From positions 1-5,495 of the forward strand of contig LNEX01000469.1 in NCBI GenBank assembly GCA_001464165.1: DNA of 5,495 nucleotides, in the 5' to 3' direction. Position 1 is the stretch's first letter; every line of letters begins with the position of its first letter. The translations under genes and the position numbers were made by a program. This DNA is from a bacterium Ga0077546 (lineage in GTDB: Bacteria > Cyanobacteriota > Vampirovibrionia > Obscuribacterales > Obscuribacteraceae). The notes beneath the pieces are model-generated. The model did no database searches, was not told the DNA's origin, and saw only the letters and a program-made list of their open reading frames with translations. Shown one piece after another: positions 1-5,319 of the stretch.

Positions 1-1445
1 CCGTCTTCTAGACGGCTGATCTGAACAATCAGCTGAATAGCAGAAGCGATTAGTTCGCGGGCTGCTTTCTGCGGCATTTCCATACCGCACATCAGAATCA
101 TGTTCTCAAGACGCTTGGTGCAGTCTCTAGGATTGTTCGAGTGAATTGTGGTCATAGATCCGGAGTGACCGGTGTTCATGGCCTGCAACATGTCGAACGC
201 TTCTTCTCCCCGACATTCTCCAAGAATGATTCGGTCAGGGCGCATACGCAGACAGTTAATAACTAACATACGCTGTGTGATCTGGCCTCGACCTTCTGTG
301 TTTGGCGGACGAGTTTCCATGCGCACCCAGTGCTCGTGTTGCAAACGCAATTCAGCCGCGTCTTCAATCGTGATGATGCGTTCGCGGGGGTTAATGTGCG
401 CAGACAGAGCGTTGAGCAGAGTAGTTTTACCAGAACCTGTACCACCAGAGATGATCAAGTTAATACGGCCTTTGACGCAAGCCTTAAGAACTTCAGCCAT
501 CTGCACACTCATCGAGCCTTTCTCGCACAATTGGCCGAGAGACATGATGGATGTACCGAAGCATCGGATTGTGATCGTTGGACCGTCAATCGAAACTGGT
601 GGAATCGTGGCGTTTACCCGTGAACCATTCGGAAGACGGGCGTCAACCATTGGTGAGTTTTCGTCGAGTCTTCTGCCTAATGGCTGAATGATTTTGTCGA
701 TAGTCTGACGCAAATGTCGGTCGTTTTCGAAAACAACTGTAGTTTTCTCTAGGCGACCGTGACGTTCTACGTAAATCGAAGCGATGCCGTTGACGCAGAT
801 GTCGCCTACGCTGGGGTCGCGGAGGAGAGGTCCGAGTGTTCCGAAACCAAATACTTCGTCGAGTACGTTCTGAAGCAGAATACCCTTCTCCATCATGGTT
901 AGAGGAGCAGGGTCTGAGTTTACGATTTCTCTAATACGGGCTCTAACTTGAGCCTGCGTATCTTCTGAAATGTTAGTCAAACGTGATGTGTCTAATTCTC
1001 TACGCAGTTGATCGATAATGAACTTCTCACGCTCACGAATCAATTGCTGGTTAGCCGAGAACTTACCACCGATGTCAGTCGGGCCAGCATCTCCGCCGCC
1101 GCCACCGCCGTGACCGCCGCTGCCGTACTCGTCCTTAGCATCAATTCTGTCAATATCGCCGCGAGATGGGCCTTCACTTGCGGGCAGGTTACCACCACCA
1201 GGTCTAGCCTGAGACATACCGGTATTCGGTGGTGCGCCACCTGGTCTGGCCATGCCACTCTGACCAGGAGCAGGACCTGAACCAGGTCTTGCGCCAACAC
1301 CAGTGCCCTGTGCTCCACCTTGAATACCCGTATTCTGCTGCTGAGCAGGCACCACTTCTGATGCCTGCCGCTGCCGAACTAACTGTCCCATTAGTGAAGA
1401 TGTGGGTCGTGCCGGTAGATTTTGATCCTTTCTTTCGTCACCCAT
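1..1445 (-). CDS. cpaF: CpaF/TadA pilus-assembly ATPase (3' end outside window)
   Basis: Secretion ATPase of the type II/IV family that powers Flp pilus assembly from the cytoplasmic face of the membrane. 481 complete codons are visible and the C-terminus lies beyond the left edge. Seen in the translation: a Gly/Pro/Gln-rich low-complexity stretch at about residues 27-127; an N-terminal domain from about 130 with a helical part and the segment LLRDPSVGDICVNG (207-220); then the ATPase core with Walker A GGTGSGKTT (334-342), the Asp-box region ITIEDAAELRLQ (358-369), Walker B RIILGECRG (405-413, glutamate E410) and His box GHSGSMTTIHSNNPRD (426-441). These motifs are diagnostic of TadA/CpaF rather than of a conjugation or PilB ATPase. 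The ATG at 1445 is preceded by AAGGTGGG with a 7-base spacer, and it starts 32 bases after cpaE, so co-translation in one operon is likely. The low-complexity N-terminus makes the protein longer than most CpaF proteins. No catalytic residue is missing in the visible part. Confidence 0.97.
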   Translation of the reverse strand, partial: MGDERKDQNLPARPTSSLMGQLVRQRQASEVVPAQQQNTGIQGGAQGTGVGARPGSGPAPGQSGMARPGGAPPNTGMSQARPGGGNLPASEGPSRGDIDRIDAKDEYGSGGHGGGGGGDAGPTDIGGKFSANQQLIREREKFIIDQLRRELDTSRLTNISEDTQAQVRARIREIVNSDPAPLTMMEKGILLQNVLDEVFGFGTLGPLLRDPSVGDICVNGIASIYVERHGRLEKTTVVFENDRHLRQTIDKIIQPLGRRLDENSPMVDARLPNGSRVNATIPPVSIDGPTITIRCFGTSIMSLGQLCEKGSMSVQMAEVLKACVKGRINLIISGGTGSGKTTLLNALSAHINPRERIITIEDAAELRLQHEHWVRMETRPPNTEGRGQITQRMLVINCLRMRPDRIILGECRGEEAFDMLQAMNTGHSGSMTTIHSNNPRDCTKRLENMILMCGMEMPQKAARELIASAIQLIVQISRLED

Positions 1446-1452
1446 TTAGAAG

Positions 1453-1460
1453 CCCACCTT
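1453..1460 (-). promoter_or_regulatory. Ribosome binding site of cpaF
   Basis: AAGGTGGG on the minus strand lies 7 bases before the ATG at 1445, inside the short cpaE-cpaF gap. It fixes the cpaF start and therefore shows that the low-complexity N-terminal region is translated. Confidence 0.75.
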
Positions 1461-1477
1461 ATAAAGCCTGCGAGTAT

Positions 1478-2662
1478 TTATTTTTTCTTGCCGAAGATCG
1501 CTGGTAGCTTGAATCCTGCTTTCTCGCCTTCATTCTTTTGAGTCAACAACAGTTGCTCACCACCAGCCAGCCTTCTGGCCAGTGAATCGAGGGCTTTACC
1601 GAGTGGAGTGTGACCAGGAGCGATCTGACCCTGGTTGTTAACCCACTTAGCAGTTTTGGAATCGTTTGGAATCTCATGGAAAACAGGATAGTTAAGGTTG
1701 GCACGACATTCGCTAAGAACGTCTTGGGGCAACCATTCAGATCTGTTAACTGTGAGGAGTAGTTTCTCTTGGTTGTAGTGAGCCTTGAACGTATCGAGGC
1801 ACTTGCGAGCATTCAAGATGGCAGCCCAGTTGTACTCAGTGATAACCAGTACGTGGTCAGCCAAGTCGAGAGTCGCGATAGCGCGTTCATCGAGCAAGTT
1901 TTTGGGCAGGTCTACAACTGTGAAACGGAATTCTTGTTTCGAGGTATAGAGAATTTCCTGCACCTGCGCAGCATAAATGTCACCAATATCTTCAAGTTCT
2001 GGTGGTGCTGCGAGGATGCTCAGCTTATCGTCATACCTTGTCATAAGGTTACGCAGATAAGTGGCGTCAAAATTTGTGTGTGAGAAGTCAATAGTACTCA
2101 AGCTGAACGATGGCTCAAGGTTGAGATAGTGCGAGACCATACCAAACTGCAAGTCGAGGTCGACGATGCATGTCTCACCGTATTTACCAAGATAACCAGC
2201 CAGGTTGGTACAAATTGTGGTGGCACCAATACCACCAGTAGGACTAAAGATACCGATAACTTTACCGGCAGCAGTCGAAACAGATTCAGATTGATGTTTC
2301 AACTGAATTGACTGAACGGCAGCAGGCAAATCTGTGCGCCAACGTTCAGCATCTAAGAAGTCGGAGGCCCCGAGTCGATACGCAGTACGAATCAACTCAG
2401 GGTCTGGAACTTCATAACTCACGAAGAAGTAAAGTTGCGGGAAAGTTTCCCGCAACTCTGCTAACAACGATAGTCCACGCACAGGGGCAGGACTGAGCTC
2501 AATCCACACCAATTTTGGGTGCAAACTGCCGATTTGTTCGCGCGCCATACTTCCAGAGACGGTACTGACCAAAGCCAACGATGGTTGACTGTGAATCAGA
2601 TCTTCTATGGTCTGGCGTTTGTCCAAACCTGCATCACATACGAGCAGTGTGGTCAGTTTCAT
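1478..2662 (-). CDS. cpaE: CpaE/TadZ pilus localisation protein (receiver-like plus MinD-like ATPase domain)
   Basis: 394-residue protein of the ParA/MinD superfamily which, in the known Tad systems, places the pilus machine at its site in the cell. Residues 1 to about 125 resemble an atypical response-regulator receiver domain (MKLTTLLVCDAGLD start, GASDFLDAE near 98-106), but the usual phospho-acceptor Asp position reads LVWIELS (51-57) with Glu55. The ATPase-like domain starts at about 133: deviant Walker A SPTGGIGATT (140-149), A' motif CIVDLDLQFG (165-174), and FTVVDLPKN (247-254) as the Walker B-like strand. The Walker A has Thr142 where MinD/ParA carry the signature lysine and Ala147 where the P-loop lysine would be. 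The C-terminus is basic (GKKK). The ATG at 2662 has GGGGAG 12 bases upstream, a slightly long spacing. The gene lies between cpaB (98-base gap) and cpaF (32-base gap), as expected for this family except that no secretin gene intervenes. Confidence 0.95.
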   Translation of the reverse strand: MKLTTLLVCDAGLDKRQTIEDLIHSQPSLALVSTVSGSMAREQIGSLHPKLVWIELSPAPVRGLSLLAELRETFPQLYFFVSYEVPDPELIRTAYRLGASDFLDAERWRTDLPAAVQSIQLKHQSESVSTAAGKVIGIFSPTGGIGATTICTNLAGYLGKYGETCIVDLDLQFGMVSHYLNLEPSFSLSTIDFSHTNFDATYLRNLMTRYDDKLSILAAPPELEDIGDIYAAQVQEILYTSKQEFRFTVVDLPKNLLDERAIATLDLADHVLVITEYNWAAILNARKCLDTFKAHYNQEKLLLTVNRSEWLPQDVLSECRANLNYPVFHEIPNDSKTAKWVNNQGQIAPGHTPLGKALDSLARRLAGGEQLLLTQKNEGEKAGFKLPAIFGKKK

Positions 2663-2760
2663 AGCTTCAGCTTTCTCCCCTTATGCCGACAGCCCTAACT
2701 AGGTTTTACCCAATAGCTTAGCTTTACTCACTTTGTACGTTTACTGTATATCCACCGAAA

Positions 2761-3723
2761 TTAGGACTTAGGTACAGACAGCACATCTTTTTTGCTGCCA
2801 GACCAGATCTCAATTTCATGTAGCGGTGGAGGCGGTGGAGCCGCATTCATCATCATGCCACCAGGACCACCCATAGGCATAGGACCTGCATCAGGAGCTC
2901 CTGGCAGTGGGGGTGGAGGCAGAGCGGATGGCGGTGGCAAGGATGAAATATCGCTCTTCGGAGCAGCAGGCTTAACGAAGAGTGATGTGACATCAACAGT
3001 TGCAACCGGTTGGTGATCTTTGTCGTTTCTCAAGGTCAAATAGAGCTTGGAAGCGGTGATCGATCTGATCAGCTTGTTAGCATCTTCAGGTGACAGAGAT
3101 ACAGTGACTGAGCTAGCTGGTACAGCGGCTGTGCCGCCTGGAGCTTTCTGGTACATCTGACCTACTGCAATTACTTCGACGTCGGAGAGGATTGGAGCTA
3201 CTTTAGTATCACCACCACCACCAACCATGGCGATTACATCGACGTGGCTTTCTGGGGTGACGAAACCAGCAACACCAGAGTTACTGTCAACAGCGAAGGT
3301 GACAGCTCTCATACCTTCTTTTAGTCTAGCTTCGAAACCAAGCGAGATACCTTGTGGTGCAAGGTCATGCTGGGAAACGATTTGTCCTTGCTGGATGCCG
3401 TACTTGGCAACGCTGCCAGCAGCGAGTGAAGCAGAGGTAAGGGCGTCTTGCGGGATTTTGGCCTGCTCGATTTCCTTTTCTTCTAGAGCTTCAACTGGAA
3501 TGGTAGAACCTTCAGAGATATCTTTGATGGCATATACCACTTTGCCCTTCGCGCTCATTTTCGCGATCAGGTCTGACTCTTTTGCTTTCAGCGCTTCCTC
3601 ATGAGCAGTCTGGTTGCTAGTTACCATCATAGTAATAAGCACGGCCAAACCGATAATGAGAACCAACATCAACGCTGGAGGCATTCGAGATAACTGTAGA
3701 AATAAACTTCGTAATGGGTTCAT
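2761..3723 (-). CDS. cpaB: CpaB/RcpC Flp pilus assembly protein
   Basis: 320-residue envelope protein. A single N-terminal membrane segment (about 16-34, PALMLVLIIGLAVLI) acts as an anchor or uncleaved signal. A SAF domain follows at about 61-121, beginning KVVYAIKDISEGSTIPVEAL, and then the CpaB beta-rich domain at about 130-250 (EGMRAVTFAVDSNSGVAGFV, HVDVIAMV, ILSDVEVIAVGQ, VTVSLSPEDANKLI). Residues 251-301 are rich in Pro, Gly, Met and Ala with several poly-Pro runs, and the protein ends with a short EIEIWSGSKKDVLSV strand typical of CpaB tails. In Gram-negative Tad systems CpaB/RcpC works with the outer-membrane secretin; no secretin gene is present here. The ATG at 3723 follows AGGGGG with a 7-base spacer. 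The gene is first of the visible cpaB-cpaE-cpaF operon. Confidence 0.95.
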   Translation of the reverse strand: MNPLRSLFLQLSRMPPALMLVLIIGLAVLITMMVTSNQTAHEEALKAKESDLIAKMSAKGKVVYAIKDISEGSTIPVEALEEKEIEQAKIPQDALTSASLAAGSVAKYGIQQGQIVSQHDLAPQGISLGFEARLKEGMRAVTFAVDSNSGVAGFVTPESHVDVIAMVGGGGDTKVAPILSDVEVIAVGQMYQKAPGGTAAVPASSVTVSLSPEDANKLIRSITASKLYLTLRNDKDHQPVATVDVTSLFVKPAAPKSDISSLPPPSALPPPPLPGAPDAGPMPMGGPGGMMMNAAPPPPPLHEIEIWSGSKKDVLSVPKS

Positions 3724-3730
3724 TACGGAT

Positions 3731-3736
3731 CCCCCT
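3731..3736 (-). promoter_or_regulatory. Ribosome binding site of cpaB
   Basis: AGGGGG on the minus strand, 7 bases upstream of the ATG at 3723. It supports that start for the first gene of the assembly operon. Confidence 0.7.
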
Positions 3737-3927
3737 ATTCTTTCTGGTGAGAAAGATTAACCACTTACTATTAACGCACATCAGCCAAACAAGGACAACG
3801 CCTGCCCTTGCCCGCACCCAAAAATTTTGTACCCTTGGTAGCGGCTATTTAACCTAGGAAGTTTACACGCTGTCCTAGTGCTTGATTTCCTGATAGGGCG
3901 CCAGACCGAGCAAGTATCAAGTTTTGT

Positions 3928-3957
3928 ATTATCCTGACATCAATTGAAAACCCTGAA
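3928..3957 (-). promoter_or_regulatory. Candidate promoter for cpaBEF (weak)
   Basis: On the minus strand, -10-like GATAAT (3933-3928; 5 of 6 to TATAAT) with TTCAGG (3957-3952; 3 of 6 to TTGACA) 18 bases upstream. It overlaps the inverted repeat. It would give a leader of about 200 bases before cpaB. A second weak candidate is TTGTCC-17-GTTAAT nearer the gene (about 3770-3801). Neither is convincing on its own. Confidence 0.25.
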
Positions 3958-3962
3958 TTGAT
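3939..3962. repeat. Inverted repeat ATCAATT-N10-AATTGAT
   Basis: Perfect 7-base arms (3939-3945 and 3956-3962) separated by 10 bases, in the gap upstream of cpaB. An AT-rich dyad next to a -10-like hexamer could be a regulator binding site. AT-rich repeats of this size also arise by chance, so the role is inferred only. Confidence 0.4.
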
Positions 3963-4109
3963 AATCAAGCGCAACTACTGATAATGAGCGGATCGACATA
4001 GTAATTTTACAAACTATTAATATGCTCTTGTGAAGACACACGCAGCAATGCCGAATATAGAAGCGGCCAATAATGCCGGTTTTGAAAGTTCGCAGAGCAA
4101 AGCATTTGA

Positions 4110-4340
4110 CTAAGACGCAGTAGATGCAGAGGCAGACAGATTTTCAAGCTGACTTACAACAGAGCTGAAAGCCTTAGACATAGCATTACTAAGACTTCCA
4201 TTATAAAAACCAAAAGCCAAGGCAACCAATATTGCAACGAACGAAAGAATAGCTCCGTACTCAGTAATCCCCTGAGCTTCTTCGTTAACGATGAACTCAC
4301 AAGCTCCATCTCGGAACCTTCTCATTCTTGAAACTGACAC
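4110..4340 (-). CDS. flp: Flp-family type IVb pilin, second copy (flp2)
   Basis: Small prepilin with a leader, processing motif QGITEYGAIL, a hydrophobic helix (SFVAILVALAFGF) and a short polar tail ending SASTAS. The Glu of TEY is at +5 if cleavage is before Gln. The residue before the cut is Ala (EEA|QGITEY), whereas flp1 and most Flp pilins have Gly. I prefer the GTG at 4340 (76 aa): AGAGGG lies 7 bases upstream, matching the good sites on the neighbouring genes. An ATG at 4391 would give 93 aa but has no clear ribosome binding site and would make a 39-residue leader; an ATG at 4325 also lacks one. The mature part (54 aa) is 41/54 identical to flp1 by eye, so this is a duplication. The leaders share no obvious similarity. 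Differences cluster just after the helix, with Phe-Tyr replacing Ile-Thr. The gene lies behind the flp1 terminator and so probably has its own weaker transcription. Confidence 0.9.
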   Translation of the reverse strand: MSVSRMRRFRDGACEFIVNEEAQGITEYGAILSFVAILVALAFGFYNGSLSNAMSKAFSSVVSQLENLSASASTAS

Positions 4341-4347
4341 AGCTTTG

Positions 4348-4353
4348 CCCTCT
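4348..4353 (-). promoter_or_regulatory. Ribosome binding site deciding a GTG start of flp2
   Basis: AGAGGG on the minus strand sits 7 bases before the in-frame GTG at 4340. The ATG alternatives at 4391 and 4325 have nothing comparable, which is why the shorter GTG-initiated product is preferred. If 4391 is the true start, this site is merely coding sequence. Confidence 0.5.
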
Positions 4354-4494
4354 TGCGCATAGGCCAGAAACCAATTAGCGAACTTCGCCATTCACGGAAC
4401 TCGACAAAATAATGGTAAGTTCAGAAAATGCTCCGACCGCAACCTTTCTTGGACAATGGCTGAACCAGCGACTGTGCGTGTCGAGCATTAAGTC

Positions 4495-4537
4495 AAAAAA
4501 ACATGGTGGCAGAGCAAAATGACCTGCCACCATGTTT
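4495..4537 (-). terminator. Rho-independent terminator of flp1
   Basis: Perfect 14-base-pair stem, arms 4499-4512 and 4524-4537, with an 11-base loop, followed on the minus strand by seven T (4501-4495, sharing the base of the stem). It lies 56 bases after the flp1 stop codon and before flp2. The minus-strand orientation is clear because the T tract is only on that side. It should end most flp1 transcripts and make flp1 essentially monocistronic. Confidence 0.92.
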
Positions 4538-4592
4538 ACAACCTACTGAAACTAACGACCTAGACAGAAACCTGCTGCGGTCAATCGAATCA

Positions 4593-4799
4593 CTACGACG
4601 CGGTAGATGCAGCAGCTGACAAGTTGTTGAGCTGTGATACTACAGCACTGAATGCTTTAGAAATCGCAGCGGTCAACGCACCTTGGGTGATTGAGAACAC
4701 AAGTGCTACGAGAATGGCTACGAATGCCAAGATGGCGCCATATTCTGTAATACCTTGTCCGGACTCGTCGCTAATAAATCTGTTAATTGTTTCGCTCAT
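4593..4799 (-). CDS. flp: Flp-family type IVb major pilin candidate (flp1)
   Basis: 68-residue prepilin. The 14-residue leader ends DESG; the predicted cut is G14|Q15 with Glu19 at +5 (QGITEYG), the hallmark of Flp pilins processed by a TadV/CpaA-type peptidase. The mature 54 residues are a hydrophobic helix (AILAFVAILVALVFSI) and a small Ala/Ser-rich tail. The ATG at 4799 is chosen because AGGAGGT (4804-4810) lies just upstream and because the upstream in-frame ATG at 4832 overlaps the predicted -10 box, so it would precede the transcript start. The gene has the strongest ribosome binding site in the window, a promoter and its own terminator, as expected for an abundant structural subunit. 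The paralogue flp2 follows. Confidence 0.94.
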   Translation of the reverse strand: MSETINRFISDESGQGITEYGAILAFVAILVALVFSITQGALTAAISKAFSAVVSQLNNLSAAASTAS

Positions 4800-4803
4800 G
4801 TGT

Positions 4804-4810
4804 ACCTCCT
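4804..4810 (-). promoter_or_regulatory. Strong ribosome binding site of flp1
   Basis: AGGAGGT on the minus strand, 4 bases before the ATG at 4799. It is the closest match to the consensus in this window and sets the flp1 start. Confidence 0.85.
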
Positions 4811-4830
4811 GGGACGGATTCGAGTAAACC

Positions 4831-4859
4831 ATATTACACGCAACATTGGAACCTTTAAA
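4831..4859 (-). promoter_or_regulatory. Predicted sigma-70-type promoter of flp1
   Basis: On the minus strand, -35 TTTAAA (4859-4854; 4 of 6 to TTGACA), a 17-base spacer, and -10 TAATAT (4836-4831). Transcription would start near 4824, leaving a leader of about 25 bases that contains the ribosome binding site. The spacing is ideal and the location right, but the boxes are not perfect and no expression data are available. Confidence 0.55.
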
Positions 4860-4863
4860 GGTT
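4850..4863. promoter_or_regulatory. Perfect 14-base palindrome over the flp1 -35 box (candidate operator)
   Basis: AACCTTTAAAGGTT is fully self-complementary and its centre is the predicted -35 hexamer. Outer GCAAC/GTTGC arms flank it with unequal spacing. A dimeric regulator bound here would block RNA polymerase. It has no T tract after it and is too short and AT-rich to be a terminator. Confidence 0.5.
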
Positions 4864-5170
4864 GGTTGCGCAAAATATCGACTCGGAATACGTAAGACTG
4901 ATTGACTTTAGTAACTCTAAAAGAAAAAAAAGAAAAAACTTATTCGATAGCATTACCTCTCAGAAACACACCCTAGCCTTTGAAACATTCCCTGGCGCTC
5001 CATCAATCTAACATCCGACCAAGACGAAGATTTGCGCCGAAATCACTAGTACAGTACGGTTAAGTACAGAAACTGGAAACTTCACAGAACCCAGCTCTTC
5101 GATCTTACCTTGACATCACCAAGCTGCCTAGTGCCTCTGCTCGAAATTTCTGTTAGCCGCAATACATTTT
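4864..5170. other. Intergenic region between flp1 and the divergent gene, left part
   Basis: No supported gene on either strand. It includes an A-rich tract at 4919-4938 (A4-G-A8-G-A6 on the plus strand) about 60 bases upstream of the flp1 -35 box, which may bend DNA. There is no hairpin beside it, so it is not a terminator. A perfect TTGACA at 5110-5115 (plus) has no -10 partner at the right distance. Confidence 0.6.
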
Positions 5171-5245
5171 CTAAAAAAACCGCGCGAAGCTCGCGCCCTT
5201 GGGCCCCAAGATGTTAAGTTTTTCTTCGCATTTGAGTTGTCGCAT
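5171..5245 (-). CDS. Possible 24-residue small ORF overlapping a terminator
   Basis: Reading leftward, ATG at 5245 to TAG at 5171 encodes 24 residues beginning MRQLKCEEKL and ending SFARFF. AAGGGGGGG (5253-5261) lies 7 bases before the ATG, a good ribosome binding site by position. The last codons lie inside the hairpin and T tract of a predicted terminator. No family is recognised. It may be a chance ORF, a leader peptide, or part of a small RNA. The upstream -35/-10 candidates (TTGAGT-17-TGTACG) are weak. Confidence 0.22.
   Translation of the reverse strand: MRQLKCEEKLNILGPKGASFARFF
5173..5196 (-). terminator. Predicted Rho-independent terminator, leftward, without a known gene
   Basis: Stem GCGCGA/TCGCGC (5182-5187 and 5191-5196) with a 3-base loop, followed on the minus strand by GG and seven T (5179-5173). 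A second short GC hairpin (5198-5210) lies immediately upstream in the leftward transcript. No established minus-strand gene lies to its right within the window, so it would end an unidentified leftward or antisense transcript. Confidence 0.6.
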
Positions 5246-5280
5246 CTTTTCGCCCCCCCTTACTCGGTCCAATCCAGACG

Positions 5281-5286
5281 TACAAT
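5281..5286 (+). promoter_or_regulatory. -10-like element upstream of the divergent gene
   Basis: TACAAT (5 of 6 to TATAAT) lies 33 bases before the TTG start at 5320. No convincing -35 box is seen at 16-18 bases, so this is only a partial promoter match. Confidence 0.3.
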
Positions 5287-5307
5287 GAAATAGGCAGGCA
5301 TACTCAA

Positions 5308-5312
5308 AGGGG
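5308..5312 (+). promoter_or_regulatory. Ribosome binding site deciding a TTG start
   Basis: AGGGG preceded by AA, 7 bases before TTG at 5320. The frame is open back only to the stop at 5233 and contains no ATG or GTG before the conserved part, so TTG is the best start. Confidence 0.6.
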
Positions 5313-5319
5313 CCCTTCC

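Larger units (their letters stand above)
3724..4109. other. 386-base gene-free region between flp2 and cpaB
   Basis: No credible gene is seen on either strand. Short ORFs exist (32 codons leftward from the ATG just after the flp2 stop; 21 codons rightward from about 4049), but neither has a ribosome binding site or recognisable composition. No strong intrinsic terminator follows flp2, so read-through into cpaB is possible. The stretch contains an AT-rich inverted repeat (3939-3962) and a -10-like GATAAT (3928-3933, minus strand). It probably holds the promoter and a long untranslated leader of the cpaBEF operon. Confidence 0.6.

Noticed and set aside
172..687. 171-codon plus-strand ORF
   Set aside because: It is antisense to the conserved ATPase core of cpaF; its composition (Arg, Ser, Met rich) is what a shadow of that gene gives.
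3227..3604. 125-codon plus-strand ORF
   Set aside because: It is antisense to the SAF and beta domains of cpaB and has no recognisable features.
3617..3817. 66-codon leftward ORF overlapping the start of cpaB
   Set aside because: It overlaps the cpaB start region in another frame, where cpaB has clear domain matches and a ribosome binding site.
4049..4114. 21-codon plus-strand ORF after flp2
   Set aside because: It has no ribosome binding site, overlaps the flp2 stop on the other strand, and has no recognisable composition.
4839..4854. Sigma-54-like GG-N10-GC arrangement upstream of flp1 (minus strand)
   Set aside because: The GG/GC spacing fits, but the -24 element AGGTTC matches the consensus poorly, and a sigma-70-type promoter with ideal spacing fits the same place.
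4918..4939. T-rich tract on the minus strand as a terminator
   Set aside because: No hairpin lies directly upstream of it on the minus strand.
5110..5132. TTGACA as a plus-strand promoter
   Set aside because: The -35 match is perfect but no -10-like hexamer lies 15-19 bases downstream.
5198..5223. Plus-strand hairpin CTTGG-GCC-CCAAG followed by T5
   Set aside because: The stem is only 5 base pairs and the T run comes 8 bases later; it fits better as an accessory hairpin of the leftward terminator.
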